A stretch of 64,000 nt of DNA from Ancrocorticia populi (GCF_003123745.1 NZ_QETB01000004.1:186001-250000); one strand, 5' to 3'; positions 9,361-17,785 are shown, numbered from the stretch's first letter. Notes: generated by a model from the sequence alone, not told the origin. Program-made: numbers and translations.

Positions 9361-9448
9361 GTGATTGCCTACGGTCATTGCGCAATCACCCTGAGGGAGT
9401 TATGCTGAACTCGATCATGGTGATTGTGGGTTGTCAGCACTCAATCAC
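9361..9448. promoter_or_regulatory. Two identical palindromic operators in the divergent control region
   Basis: GTGATTG-N15-CAATCAC occurs at 9361-9389 and again at 9420-9448, with the same 15-base spacer and different spacer sequence. A weaker GATTG/CAATC pair lies at about 9333-9350. The sites fill the gap between the leftward regulator/int genes and the rightward xis gene. This is the expected position for a switch operator. Confidence 0.65.
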
Positions 9449-9471
9449 TTGGGATGAAGAAGGGGAAAGTC

Positions 9472-9663
9472 ATGGCCACGAAAACAGAAACACAAACCAT
9501 TCTCACCACGGAAGGACTGGCCGAGCGATACCAAGTACCACTCGCCACCATCTACACGTGGAACAGCCAAGGCACAGGCCCCCGCCGAATCAAAATCGGC
9601 AAACACGTCCGCTACCGCATGGCCGACATCCTCGAATGGGAAGAAGGCAACCTTGAACGCTAA
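9472..9663 (+). CDS. Excisionase-like small HTH protein (AlpA/Xis type)
   Basis: A 63-aa protein from ATG 9472, with an AAGGGG site upstream. It is a single winged-helix of the MerR/excisionase class: TTEGLAERYQVPLATIYTWNSQG, then GPRRIKIGKHVRYRMADILEWE. Such proteins direct excision with the integrase or activate satellite genes. It is the first gene of the rightward operon, just after the tandem operators, and overlaps the next gene by 11 bases. Confidence 0.88.
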   Translation: MATKTETQTILTTEGLAERYQVPLATIYTWNSQGTGPRRIKIGKHVRYRMADILEWEEGNLER

Positions 9664-11365
9664 CCCCACAGACGGCCTCACCGCGTTTGAACGGGTACGA
9701 CGCGCAGTAGAGAATCAAGGCCTCAATATCAAACCCGAGCGGCGAGACTCATTCCTCTGCCAAGGCCCTGGGCACTCCGAATCTGACCTATCCGTTCACG
9801 TCACGGGCATAGCTGGGCAAACCCTTATCAAGTCATTCGCAGATGAGGAAGAACTCTTCCTTGACGCAATCGGCCTAGGGTGGGCAGACCTCTTCGACAA
9901 CCCGAAGCAAGGCAACCGGTACGAGTATTACGACATCGCCGGGGACCTTGCACGCACGGTCACACGCAGCCCGGCAAAACAGTTCAACCAAAAAGTACTC
10001 GACAAAGAGACAGTACCCCTCTACCGCCTTGATGAAGTACGCGAAGCCGTGAAGGCCGGTGCACCGATCTATGTGTGTGAAGGAGAGAAAGACGCTGACA
10101 CGCTCCGCACTCTCGGAGTCTGCGCCACCACCTCCCCGCAAGGCGCACAGTCATGGAACAAGGCCGACTACACTCCACTAGCTGATGCCGCCCAAGTCTT
10201 TGTTGTTGCCGACAACGACAAAGCCGGTATAGAACGCGCCAAAGGACTCACCCCGAAACTTGAACGGCTCTGCGCTGGACAAGTTGAAGCAGTCGCGCCC
10301 GCCGAAGGATTGAAAGACGCCGCCGATCACATCATGGCCGGGCACACACTCCAACAATTCGAACCGTTGAAACTATCTAGCCCACTCGATGGGATGTTCT
10401 CATCAGAATGGTTGTTCAAGCAGCAGTTCCCTCCTCTTGAGTACGCAGTGCCCGGAATCGTTCCCGAAGGCCTAGCCCTTCTCGCTGCCCCACCAAAGAT
10501 AGGGAAATCATGGATGGTGCTCGGACTCGCCAAGGCATGCTCCGAAGGCAACCATGCGTTTGGAGTAATCCCCGTGGATCGTCGCCCCGTCCTCTACATG
10601 GCACTAGAAGATGGACCGCGACGGCTACAAAACAGACTCGGATCCATTCGAGGCGCGGGAGACCCTAACCTGTTCTTCCTAACCGAACTCAAGTCAGACC
10701 TGCTCACCACACTAGACAGCTTCCTCAGGAAATACCGCAAGCCGTTAATCATTCTGGACACCCTAGGCAAAGTCCGCGACGTCTACAGCGGCAACGACGC
10801 CTACCAAAAAGACTACGCCCAGTTAGGCGTCATGAAAGAAATGATTGACCGCTACCCCGGGGCCTCAATGATAGTGGTGCACCATACCCGCAAGGGTGCC
10901 GCCGATGACTTCGTACAGGAAGTCTCAGGCACCCAAGGCCTAACCGGCGCAGTAGACACAATCCTCACGCTCCGCCGTGACCGCAACTCTGGCGATGCTC
11001 TTCTCAACGTCACCGCACGCGACGCGATGGAAGGACAGTACGCCCTCACAATGGGAGATAACGGAGTCTGGGAGCTGATCGGTGATGACCTCGAAGAGTC
11101 AGCCGAAGCAGCACGCAAGCACCATGAGACAAGCAATCTAGGTGATGGCAACGCAAAACTCATTCAGTACATCAACGATCATCCCGAAGGCGTGAAGCGC
11201 TCTGACGTTGCCACCTTCATGGGATGGAGCGATGAGACAGCCAGCACCAACCTCTCACGCCTCTATAAACGCGGCTCGATCAGCAAGAGCGGCCGAGGTG
11301 TCTACGTCCCAAACATAACAAACATAACAGACATAACACCTAACACAGAGAGGCAAGCGTCATGA
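9653..11365 (+). CDS. Replication protein: Toprim plus RecA-fold ATPase plus C-terminal winged helix
   Basis: A 570-aa protein. The start is TTG at 9653 (AAGAAGG about 7 bases upstream), overlapping xis. A Cys36/His41 remnant may derive from a primase zinc finger. The Toprim domain spans about 138-192 (CEGEKDADT, VVADNDKAG). The RepA/KaiC-like ATPase spans about 265-470, with Walker A APPKIGKSW at 279-287, Walker B LIILDT at 365-370 and a VVHHTRKG segment. A helical DNA-binding domain covers 495-555. The family serves in primase-helicase initiation of phage, plasmid and satellite replication. Its last residues form an NIT-NIT-DIT tripeptide repeat encoded by DNA iterons. Confidence 0.88.
   Translation: MNANPTDGLTAFERVRRAVENQGLNIKPERRDSFLCQGPGHSESDLSVHVTGIAGQTLIKSFADEEELFLDAIGLGWADLFDNPKQGNRYEYYDIAGDLARTVTRSPAKQFNQKVLDKETVPLYRLDEVREAVKAGAPIYVCEGEKDADTLRTLGVCATTSPQGAQSWNKADYTPLADAAQVFVVADNDKAGIERAKGLTPKLERLCAGQVEAVAPAEGLKDAADHIMAGHTLQQFEPLKLSSPLDGMFSSEWLFKQQFPPLEYAVPGIVPEGLALLAAPPKIGKSWMVLGLAKACSEGNHAFGVIPVDRRPVLYMALEDGPRRLQNRLGSIRGAGDPNLFFLTELKSDLLTTLDSFLRKYRKPLIILDTLGKVRDVYSGNDAYQKDYAQLGVMKEMIDRYPGASMIVVHHTRKGAADDFVQEVSGTQGLTGAVDTILTLRRDRNSGDALLNVTARDAMEGQYALTMGDNGVWELIGDDLEESAEAARKHHETSNLGDGNAKLIQYINDHPEGVKRSDVATFMGWSDETASTNLSRLYKRGSISKSGRGVYVPNITNITDITPNTERQAS
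11312..11338 (+). repeat. 9-bp iterons inside the 3' end of the replication gene
   Basis: AACATAACA, AACATAACA, GACATAACA lie in exact tandem, followed by a degenerate CCTAACACA. They encode Asn-Ile-Thr repeats. The reverse complement of this block resembles 17984-18010 near attR. Iterons of this kind are common as replication-initiator sites; that role is inferred. Confidence 0.6.
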
Positions 11366-11805
11366 GTCAGCTTCTGTCTTCGTGTCTGGTGTGTGGTGCT
11401 CCGTGTGAAGGCGTCAGGTGTCCCGAGCATCGGATCCCTGCTTCTGCCCGTCCTCCACGTCAACGAGACGACGCCTACCGGACCTATGCGTGGCACAAGC
11501 TCTCCAAGCGTGCAAGGAAACTCCAACCGTTCTGTAGTGATTGTGGAGCCACCGAGGACCTTCAATGCGATCACCTACCTATCGCGTGGGAACGCTACGA
11601 CAAGGGTTTGCCCGTGCGTTTACAGGATGTGGACGTGGTGTGCGGTGAATGTAATCGTGCTCGCGGTTCGGCACGTGGAGAACACATCACCCACCACATA
11701 CCTGGGGGGATAGGCGGAAAAGATTCTGCTGTTTCGCCCCCGTGGCAGGCAAAATCTCAATTACTTCAAGTTTCAACTACCTGTGTAAAGGAGGTGGATG
11801 ACTGA
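11362..11805 (+). CDS. HNH endonuclease
   Basis: A 147-aa protein coupled to the replication gene by an ATGA overlap. It has a zinc-finger-like CLVCGAPCEG...CPEH N terminus and an HNH core with paired cysteines: CSDCGA, LQCDHL, VVCGECNRARG. HNH proteins directly before the large terminase take part in cos-type DNA cleavage and packaging in HK97-like phages. Here the gene stands where HNH plus small terminase would normally be. Confidence 0.9.
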   Translation: MSQLLSSCLVCGAPCEGVRCPEHRIPASARPPRQRDDAYRTYAWHKLSKRARKLQPFCSDCGATEDLQCDHLPIAWERYDKGLPVRLQDVDVVCGECNRARGSARGEHITHHIPGGIGGKDSAVSPPWQAKSQLLQVSTTCVKEVDD

Positions 11806-13265
11806 TGGCTGGACCTAAAGCAGCTATCAAGGCGGATCCTCTCTCGTTTAAGGGTTGGCCGAGGGATCGGGCTAGGCGTCGGATCCGGTTTATCAAGGAA
11901 TATCTGGTTACGCCTCGTGGGCATGGTGCGGGTAAGCCGGTTAATTTGCGGGCGTTTCAGAAGGAGATCATTACCGGCGCGTTTGCTCCGGGGATCCGTA
12001 CGGCGCTTATCTCTATCCCAAGGGCAAACGGAAAAACTGCGATCGCTGCGATGCTGGGATTAGCTGAATTGTTTGTTGGACCCATGTCCGCTGAGGTGCT
12101 TGTGGTGGCCTCTGATCAACGTCAGGCCAATATCACGTTCAAGCTGGCGAAGCGCATGGTGGAGCTGAACCCGGAGCTGGCGGATCGTACCCATATTTTC
12201 AGTGACCGGATATATGTCCCGGAGACGGATAGCACGCTAGTCCCGTTACCTGCTGAATATGGGGCTTTGCAGGGCTATGATCCTTCGCTTTTGATCGTGG
12301 ACGAGCTTCATGTGGTTACTGAGGATGTGTGGAGTGCGGCTGTGACGGCAGCGGGTAAGCGTCCCGAGAGTTTAACCCTTGCGATTAGTACCCCGGCCGC
12401 TAGTGAAGATTCGCTGATGTGGCGGCTTGTGAAGCATGGCCGGGAGGATGAGGATGCCCAGTTCTATCTGCGTGAATGGGCCGCCCCCGAGGGCTGTGAG
12501 GTGACCGATAGGGATGCGTGGAGGATCGCGAACCCGGCTTTGGCGGATGAGGATCCGTTTCTGGCTGAGGATGCGATCGAGGCGGTGCGCAAGACGATCC
12601 GGGAACCGGTGTTCCGTCAGTTGCGGCTTGGACAGTGGGCGAAGGGTATTGACTCGTGGCTGCCGTTCGGTGCTTGGGAGGATCTGGCTGCCCCTGAGGT
12701 GGTTGTGGATCCGAAACAGAAAATTGTCCTTGGCTTTGATGGCTCCGCTAGTGGGGATTCGACGGCTCTGATTGGCTGCACGGTGGAAAAGCAACCTCAC
12801 GTGTTTGTGGCTGGGCTGTGGGAGAACCCGCACGATCCACGTTGGCGTGTACCCCGCCGTGAAGTGATCGACCAGATTCGCTACATGTTCAACCACTACA
12901 ACGTGGTGGAGCTGGCAGCGGACCCGTGGGGATGGCGTACCGAGCTGGAAGAACTCGCTCAAGAGTTTGGGGAGAAGCGCGTCCTGATGTGGAACACGGC
13001 TCAGGCTCAACGTATGGGACCGGCAACTGACCGGATGTATCAGGCCGTGGTGAATAAGGAGCTGACTCATGACGGCAATCAATCCATGGCGAACCACTTC
13101 TCTCATGCCGTAGCAAAGTCCTCCACGGTGGGGGATCTGATCACGAAGGACAAACGGAACTCGCCCCGCAAGATCGATGCGGCGGTGGCTGCGATCGTGG
13201 CGCTTGATCGGAGCGCGTTCCATAGCAAGAAGGCTGGCCGCAAAGTGGCTAGTTTCAAACGATAA
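11805..13265 (+). CDS. Phage terminase large subunit
   Basis: DNA-packaging motor of 486 aa. Walker A is SIPRANGKT (70-78), Walker B LLIVDELH (162-169), and the RNase-H-like nuclease begins at GFDGSASGDST (Asp312), with further acidic residues near ELAADPWGW and DAAVAAI. The start ATG overlaps the HNH stop by one base (TGATG) and has AAAGGAGGT upstream. It is of usual family length and appears intact. Confidence 0.95.
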   Translation: MAGPKAAIKADPLSFKGWPRDRARRRIRFIKEYLVTPRGHGAGKPVNLRAFQKEIITGAFAPGIRTALISIPRANGKTAIAAMLGLAELFVGPMSAEVLVVASDQRQANITFKLAKRMVELNPELADRTHIFSDRIYVPETDSTLVPLPAEYGALQGYDPSLLIVDELHVVTEDVWSAAVTAAGKRPESLTLAISTPAASEDSLMWRLVKHGREDEDAQFYLREWAAPEGCEVTDRDAWRIANPALADEDPFLAEDAIEAVRKTIREPVFRQLRLGQWAKGIDSWLPFGAWEDLAAPEVVVDPKQKIVLGFDGSASGDSTALIGCTVEKQPHVFVAGLWENPHDPRWRVPRREVIDQIRYMFNHYNVVELAADPWGWRTELEELAQEFGEKRVLMWNTAQAQRMGPATDRMYQAVVNKELTHDGNQSMANHFSHAVAKSSTVGDLITKDKRNSPRKIDAAVAAIVALDRSAFHSKKAGRKVASFKR

Positions 13266-13276
13266 GGAGAAACACG

Positions 13277-14566
13277 ATGTTGACGGAACTATTACAGAAA
13301 TTGGATGCCCCGGCTGGACGGTTCGCCCAGCTGGATAGGTATTATGCGGGACGCCAACCGATGGCGTTCCTTAGCCCTGAGTCGAGGGAGGATCTGGGCG
13401 ACCGCATGACCCGCATGGCGGTGAATATCCCGAGGCTTGCGGTCACGTCTTTGACGGAGCGGCTGCGCGTGATCGGCTTTAGCAAGGACGGTTCCCCGGC
13501 GTCTGAGGTGTGGGCTGATTGGATCGGTAACGACATGGACCAACTCTCTGTTGTGGCTCACCGTGAGGCGCTGACTTTGGGATCCTCGTATGTGATCGTG
13601 TGGGCTGATGAGGCCGGTAATCCTACCGTGTCCGTTGAGAGTGCCCGTCAGGTAGCGGTGGTCAGGGATCCGGGCACACGCCGTATCACGGCCGCTGTGA
13701 AACGCTGGGAGACCGATAAGACAACTGAGGCGGTGCTGTATGGCCCGGATGAGATTATCCATTACAGGGCGGACCATACGGGTGGCGTGACTGGCTCCCA
13801 GTTCCATGTGGCCGAGACGATCCCTAATCCGCTGGGCATGGTCCCGGTGGTGGCGCTCAGGAACTCGGATAGGTTGCTTGATGATGGCGTCTCGGAGATG
13901 GAGGATCTACTGCCTCTGGTGGACGCCCTGAACAAGGTGCTGGCCGACATGATGGTCAGCTCTGAGTATTACGCTAGGCCGCGCCGGTGGGCGACTGGGT
14001 TGGAGTTGGAAGAGGACGAAGAGGGTAACGCGATTAATCCGATCCCGAACTCGAACCGGGCGATGATTAGTGAGTCCCCGGATACGAAGTTCGGACAGTT
14101 GCCAGCGGCGGACCTCTCCTCTTATGAGTCGTCGGTGCGCGTGCTCACGTCCCAGATTATGGCGGTGTCTGGGTTGCCTTCCCACTATCTGCCCACGTTG
14201 ACCTCGAACCCGCCGAACGCGGATTCTATGCGCGCCGCCGAGGCCAGCTTGTCCGCGAGGGCGAGTGCCCGGTGTGCACAGTTCGGCCGGGCATGGGAGG
14301 ACGTGGCCCGGTTGATGGTGGCGATCCGTACCGGACAGGACCCCGAGAATGTGGATGTGCGTATCGAGTGGGCGGATACTACAACCCGCTCTGTCGCTCA
14401 AGAGGCCGACGCCACGGTGAAGCTGTATCAGGCTGGGCTTCTCCCGGCTAGTGAGGCTCTGGCGCGTCTGGGATATTCGGATGATGAGATCGAGGCTATC
14501 CGTACCGCGCGCCGGGCTGAGGCCCTTGATAACGCTGGCACTGACCTGCAAGGACTTCTCTCATGA
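13277..14566 (+). CDS. Phage portal protein
   Basis: A 429-aa SPP1 gp6-like portal, the dodecameric ring through which DNA enters the head. The start ATG follows AAGGAGAAACACG. Recognisable parts are the N-terminal YYAGRQP, the segment NIPRLAVTSLTERL, the conserved NPLGMVPVV and the helix-rich C terminus with LPSHYLPTLTSNPPNADSMRAAEASL. It lies 11 bases after the terminase and overlaps the next gene by ATGA. Confidence 0.93.
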   Translation: MLTELLQKLDAPAGRFAQLDRYYAGRQPMAFLSPESREDLGDRMTRMAVNIPRLAVTSLTERLRVIGFSKDGSPASEVWADWIGNDMDQLSVVAHREALTLGSSYVIVWADEAGNPTVSVESARQVAVVRDPGTRRITAAVKRWETDKTTEAVLYGPDEIIHYRADHTGGVTGSQFHVAETIPNPLGMVPVVALRNSDRLLDDGVSEMEDLLPLVDALNKVLADMMVSSEYYARPRRWATGLELEEDEEGNAINPIPNSNRAMISESPDTKFGQLPAADLSSYESSVRVLTSQIMAVSGLPSHYLPTLTSNPPNADSMRAAEASLSARASARCAQFGRAWEDVARLMVAIRTGQDPENVDVRIEWADTTTRSVAQEADATVKLYQAGLLPASEALARLGYSDDEIEAIRTARRAEALDNAGTDLQGLLS

Positions 14567-15156
14567 GCACCTATCAGGACACGGTTCAACGGCTCGGGAA
14601 GAGCACGGCAACGATCCTTGAACAGCTCTGGGAATCCGTGCAGCGCGGGGAACTGCCACAAGCAGACTTCGCCCAGATTGCCGCCCAGGTTGTGTATCTG
14701 GCGAACGAGCAGGGACGGGCTGCCGCACAGGCCGCTCTCAATGGCTATGTGGAGATCGCGACCGGGATCCCAACTGTCCCGGTGGCACAGTCTGCCACAG
14801 TAACCACGGCAGAGCTGGCACGGCTGGAGAAGGCTATCGGGACGATCCTCGCGGCCGATCAAGACACTCTCATGCAACTGGCCCGGCTGGGGAACTCGGA
14901 GCCGTTGGATAGTGCGGCACGGTCCTTCTCTGAGGGCATCAGAACCAACGGGAAAGTCAAAGGCTGGGTGCCCCAGTTGGAGCCGGGCGCGTGCGAACTC
15001 TGTCAATGGCTGTATGCCGATGGGCGGATCTGGCCCAAGGATTACCCGATGCAAACGCACAAGGGTTGCGGCTGTAGCCCACTACCAACCTTCGCGGACC
15101 GTGAGCTGTCGGTCCCGTATAGCAAATTCCTCAACAGAAATGGAGTAAAGCGATGA
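14563..15156 (+). CDS. MuF-like head morphogenesis protein (short)
   Basis: A 197-aa protein in the position of a portal-associated minor head protein. It is helical, with a small Cys-containing C-terminal core: ACELCQWLYADGRIW and THKGCGCSPLP, resembling the end of phage Mu gpF-like domains. It has no toxin domain. ATGA overlaps couple it to the portal before and the scaffold-like gene after. Confidence 0.8.
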   Translation: MSTYQDTVQRLGKSTATILEQLWESVQRGELPQADFAQIAAQVVYLANEQGRAAAQAALNGYVEIATGIPTVPVAQSATVTTAELARLEKAIGTILAADQDTLMQLARLGNSEPLDSAARSFSEGIRTNGKVKGWVPQLEPGACELCQWLYADGRIWPKDYPMQTHKGCGCSPLPTFADRELSVPYSKFLNRNGVKR

Positions 15157-15626
15157 CACAGGAAACCACAATCGAAGAACAGCAGGACGTCACTACTACG
15201 GACACCCTTGATGATTCCGTCAGTAATGCTGACGCAACCCCCGAGGCTGAGGTTAATGGGGTTGACCCCGAAAACGAGGGCACGCAGACGGATCCCCCCG
15301 AGCCGGATTCTTTTCCTCGTGAATATGTGGAGAAGCTACGTGATGAGAACGCCAAATACAGGCGGCGGGCTGGACAGTCTGACGTGCTTGCACAGCGGCT
15401 CCACACGGCCCTCACAGCGGCCACAGGACGGCTCCAGGACCCCACAGACCTGCCATACGACGCGGCCCACCTCGACGATCCCGAGGCCCTTGAACAGGCG
15501 ATCGATGATCTCCTCAAGGCCAAACCACATTTAGGTGCACGCCGCCCCACAGGCAGCATCGGGCAAGGACAAACCTCCACCACAAACATGGTGGATCTGG
15601 CCGGTATCCTCCGCGCCAACGCATAG
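15153..15626 (+). CDS. Scaffold-like capsid assembly protein
   Basis: A 157-aa acidic protein. An unstructured Thr/Asp/Glu/Pro-rich N terminus (1-50) is followed by a short helix (REYVEKLRDENAKYRRRA), an Ala-rich helix and a polar tail. Its composition, and its place between the portal/MuF genes and the capsid, match phage scaffolding proteins. The call rests on composition and context, not on a conserved motif. Confidence 0.75.
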   Translation: MTQETTIEEQQDVTTTDTLDDSVSNADATPEAEVNGVDPENEGTQTDPPEPDSFPREYVEKLRDENAKYRRRAGQSDVLAQRLHTALTAATGRLQDPTDLPYDAAHLDDPEALEQAIDDLLKAKPHLGARRPTGSIGQGQTSTTNMVDLAGILRANA

Positions 15627-15640
15627 AAAGAGAGAAGAAA

Positions 15641-15808
15641 ATGGCAAAGTACATCCTCAATAAAGACCGCACCAACAAGATCCAAGCAACAATCGAGGCC
15701 GACAACTACCGTCTCGACAGTGGTTACTTCACGTTCTTCAAGGACAGTGAGCAGGTCTACACGATCAAGGCCGAAGCAGTGTCAACCATTGTTCGGGATG
15801 ATTCCTGA
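15641..15808 (+). CDS. Small phage protein, 55 aa
   Basis: Begins ATG 15641 (MAKYILNKDRTNK) after AGAGAGAAGAAA, and ends TGA 15806-15808 overlapping the next ATG (TGATG). It is predicted beta-rich (SGYFTFFKDSEQVYTIKAEAV). Function is unknown. Position suggests a small structural or capsid-accessory protein. The coupling on both sides makes it a real gene despite its size. Confidence 0.72.
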   Translation: MAKYILNKDRTNKIQATIEADNYRLDSGYFTFFKDSEQVYTIKAEAVSTIVRDDS

Positions 15809-16149
15809 TGCCACATTATCGAGGCGAGACCGTGACCCTGCATATCAGGGTGGACACGGGCAGAAAAACTTCCAGTAATGACCCCATCTACCGGAATGAG
15901 GACGTGGACCGGCCCAATTGTATGGTGGCACCTCGTGTTAAACCCGAAGCGTTCGACTATAACAGCGTGACTTATGTGCATGGCTTCGACGTGTACGACA
16001 CCTACGACTGCCCCATCACCGCATCGGACAAGGTGACCATTCGCGGCGTCAAGTACAACGTGGATGGGGAAATCTCCCGATGGGCTAACCCCTATGACGG
16101 ACAGAAAAAGGGCTGCCACTATGCGGTGAAAACCGCTGGATACAACTAG
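15808..16149 (+). CDS. Small phage structural-type protein, 113 aa
   Basis: A beta-rich 113-aa protein with several Tyr/Asp pairs (NSVTYVHGFDVYDTYDCPI, DKVTIRGVKYNVDGEI). The pattern is like small head-completion or stopper proteins, but I cannot assign a family. It precedes the capsid gene, whereas head-completion genes usually follow it. Coupled by TGATG to the 55-aa gene. Confidence 0.7.
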   Translation: MPHYRGETVTLHIRVDTGRKTSSNDPIYRNEDVDRPNCMVAPRVKPEAFDYNSVTYVHGFDVYDTYDCPITASDKVTIRGVKYNVDGEISRWANPYDGQKKGCHYAVKTAGYN

Positions 16150-16154
16150 GACAG

Positions 16155-16210
16155 ATACCCCCTAGGGGTATATACTGGGAGGGAGTTGGCCGGGTGCTGG
16201 CTCCCTTCCC
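16155..16210 (+). promoter_or_regulatory. Two hairpins before the capsid gene
   Basis: ATACCCC-CTA-GGGGTAT (16155-16171) is a perfect 7-bp inverted repeat. It is followed by GGGAGGGAG (16177-16185) pairing with CTCCCTTCCC (16201-16210), with one bulge. They lie in the 125-base gap before the major capsid gene. They may terminate or process the upstream transcript, or stabilise a separate capsid message. Confidence 0.5.
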
Positions 16211-16274
16211 GTTGTCCGGGCGACTAGAGGAAACCAAAGACGAAAACTCTTCTAGTTTGAATAGGACAATAATC

Positions 16275-17129
16275 ATGGTAGAAACCACCCAAGACAACAA
16301 GGAACTACTCGCCGAGCAGGTCAGCTCCCTTCTCGTAGAACCACTGGAAGCCGAGAGCGTCGTGCTCGCGGCTGGCCCCCGTATTTTCGACACCGCCTCC
16401 CCGTTGCGGATCCCCAAGCTCGTAGGCTCTAGTGAGCCGGGCTGGATCGGTGAAGGCGAACTGATCCCCGAGCACGATGTCCAGTTCGATGAAGTCAAGC
16501 TGATGCCCACCGACCGTAAGAGTGTTAAGACTCTGATCAGGTTCACCAACGAGCTTCTGCGCCAATCCACTATTGGGATTGATGCGACCCTGAAGGCCCG
16601 CCTTGTCAACGATGTGGCACGCAAGCTCGATGATGCTTTCCTGACAGGTGACGGCACAGGCGGATCCGTAACCGGCATCATCAACCAGCCCGGTGTACAG
16701 CACGGGATCCTCGACGCGGCCGAGCCAGACAGTTTCCTCGACGCGATCGCGCTCGCCTCTGCCGCCGAGGTCACCCCCAACCGGTGGTTCATCTCCGGTG
16801 AGGACTTCATCAACGTCCGCAAGATCAAGGACAACAACGGCAAATACATCCTAGAGTCGGATATTACCTCTGGGACCACGTACCGCCTGTTCGGGATCCC
16901 CGTCACCGCCACCAACAAGCTCACAGCTGGGACCGCTGTCCTTGCCAACATGGCCGAAGTCGCCGTTGCCCGCGATACCAACCCGACCGTGAAGATCCTT
17001 GACCAGCGGTACGCCGAATACGACGAACAGGCAATCCGAGTCACCGCCCGCTACGACCTGGGCCTACTCCGCCCCGAAGGCGTTGTTGTTCTCGGAGCCG
17101 GTAGCGAGCCGGACCCGGCGGGAAAATGA
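16275..17129 (+). CDS. Major capsid protein (HK97 fold)
   Basis: A 284-aa protein from ATG 16275; a longer frame from 16194 has no support. It lacks the long N-terminal delta domain, which fits the separate scaffold-like gene upstream. Capsid signatures are VVLAAGPRIFDT, IPKLVGSSEPGWIGEGELIPEHDVQFDEVKL, the RFTNELLRQS spine-type helix, FLTGDGTGG and the C-terminal VTARYDLGLLRPEGVVVL. No prohead protease gene is visible. Confidence 0.93.
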   Translation: MVETTQDNKELLAEQVSSLLVEPLEAESVVLAAGPRIFDTASPLRIPKLVGSSEPGWIGEGELIPEHDVQFDEVKLMPTDRKSVKTLIRFTNELLRQSTIGIDATLKARLVNDVARKLDDAFLTGDGTGGSVTGIINQPGVQHGILDAAEPDSFLDAIALASAAEVTPNRWFISGEDFINVRKIKDNNGKYILESDITSGTTYRLFGIPVTATNKLTAGTAVLANMAEVAVARDTNPTVKILDQRYAEYDEQAIRVTARYDLGLLRPEGVVVLGAGSEPDPAGK

Positions 17130-17167
17130 CCAGCCGGTACACCCGGCGCTACTAAGGCGGTGAACCA

Positions 17168-17488
17168 ATGGTCACAGGTGAAGATATTGCCGCGTTCATG
17201 GGACGATCTGACGACGCTGAAACAATCGCTTTAGCAGACCAGTCCCTCCCCATCATCACTGCTATGGCACGCGCATATACGCGCGGTCAAGGCTTTCAGG
17301 ACGGGGAACCAAACGAGGAGCTAGCAGCAGTCATTACGACCGCCACCGCCCGCCTCGTAGCCAACCCAACCCAACTACAATACAAACAATCTACAGGCCC
17401 CTTCTCCGAGTCCTTCCAAACCTCTTTCAAAGGCTGGATCCTCGCAGAAACCTTCATCCTCAACAGGTACAGGAAACGCGCCTTGTAG
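17168..17488 (+). CDS. Head-tail connector protein (gp6-like adaptor)
   Basis: A 106-aa helical protein: ITAMARAYTRGQGF, LAAVITTATARLVANPTQLQ, SFKGWILAETFILNRYR. This is the pattern of HK97 gp6-like connectors that seat on the portal. It is the last clear structural gene of the element. No stopper, tail-tube or tape-measure gene follows, so a mature head would need tails from elsewhere. Confidence 0.85.
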   Translation: MVTGEDIAAFMGRSDDAETIALADQSLPIITAMARAYTRGQGFQDGEPNEELAAVITTATARLVANPTQLQYKQSTGPFSESFQTSFKGWILAETFILNRYRKRAL

Positions 17489-17498
17489 ACCATAGACC

Positions 17499-17591
17499 GG
17501 TGGGCGGACGTGGTTCGCCGTCGTCAGCCGGACGCCGCCCACCTACCCACGAAGGGCACTCTCTTTCATTGCCTTTAGAGAGTGCCCTTCG
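17499..17591 (+). terminator. Two tandem hairpins after the head operon
   Basis: GGTGGGCGG (17499-17507) pairs with CCGCCCACC (17535-17543). Then CGAAGGGCACTCTCT (17550-17564) pairs perfectly over 15 bases with AGAGAGTGCCCTTCG (17577-17591). No T-run follows, so this may be a weak terminator or RNA-stability element rather than a classical intrinsic terminator. Confidence 0.55.
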
Positions 17592-17593
17592 GC

Positions 17594-17785
17594 ATGTCTA
17601 CGCGGGCAATCGCGCGAGAGGTAGGGGTTAGCGACAATACAGTCCGGACAGTCCGCGATGAACTCGAATCGACTTCCCAAATTAGGAAGTTGGACAAGAC
17701 AGTCGGCGCAGACGGGAAAGAACGCCCTGCGAATCGTCCTGCCCCTGAGCCGAAGCCATACAGCGAGGTTCTATCACAGGTGTGA
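17594..17785 (+). CDS. Small HTH protein or fragment
   Basis: A 63-aa frame from ATG 17594, with an in-frame GTG at 17582. The text STRAIAREVGVSDNTVRTVRDELEST is a clean helix-turn-helix, followed by VGADGKERPANRPAP. The latter resembles the phrase after the HTH in ParB-like phage proteins, so this looks like the C-terminal half of a longer protein. The start has no ribosome site and overlaps a 15-bp hairpin. It may be a remnant or a hairpin-controlled small regulator. Confidence 0.45.
   Translation: MSTRAIAREVGVSDNTVRTVRDELESTSQIRKLDKTVGADGKERPANRPAPEPKPYSEVLSQV

Noticed and set aside
12372-13223. Leftward open frame of 283 codons
   Set aside because: Antisense shadow of the large terminase gene; composition is Arg/His-rich as expected from the opposite strand.
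17582-17593. GTG start for the small HTH frame
   Set aside because: It lies within the 3' arm of a perfect hairpin and has no ribosome site; the ATG at 17594 is no better supported but is used as the minimal frame.
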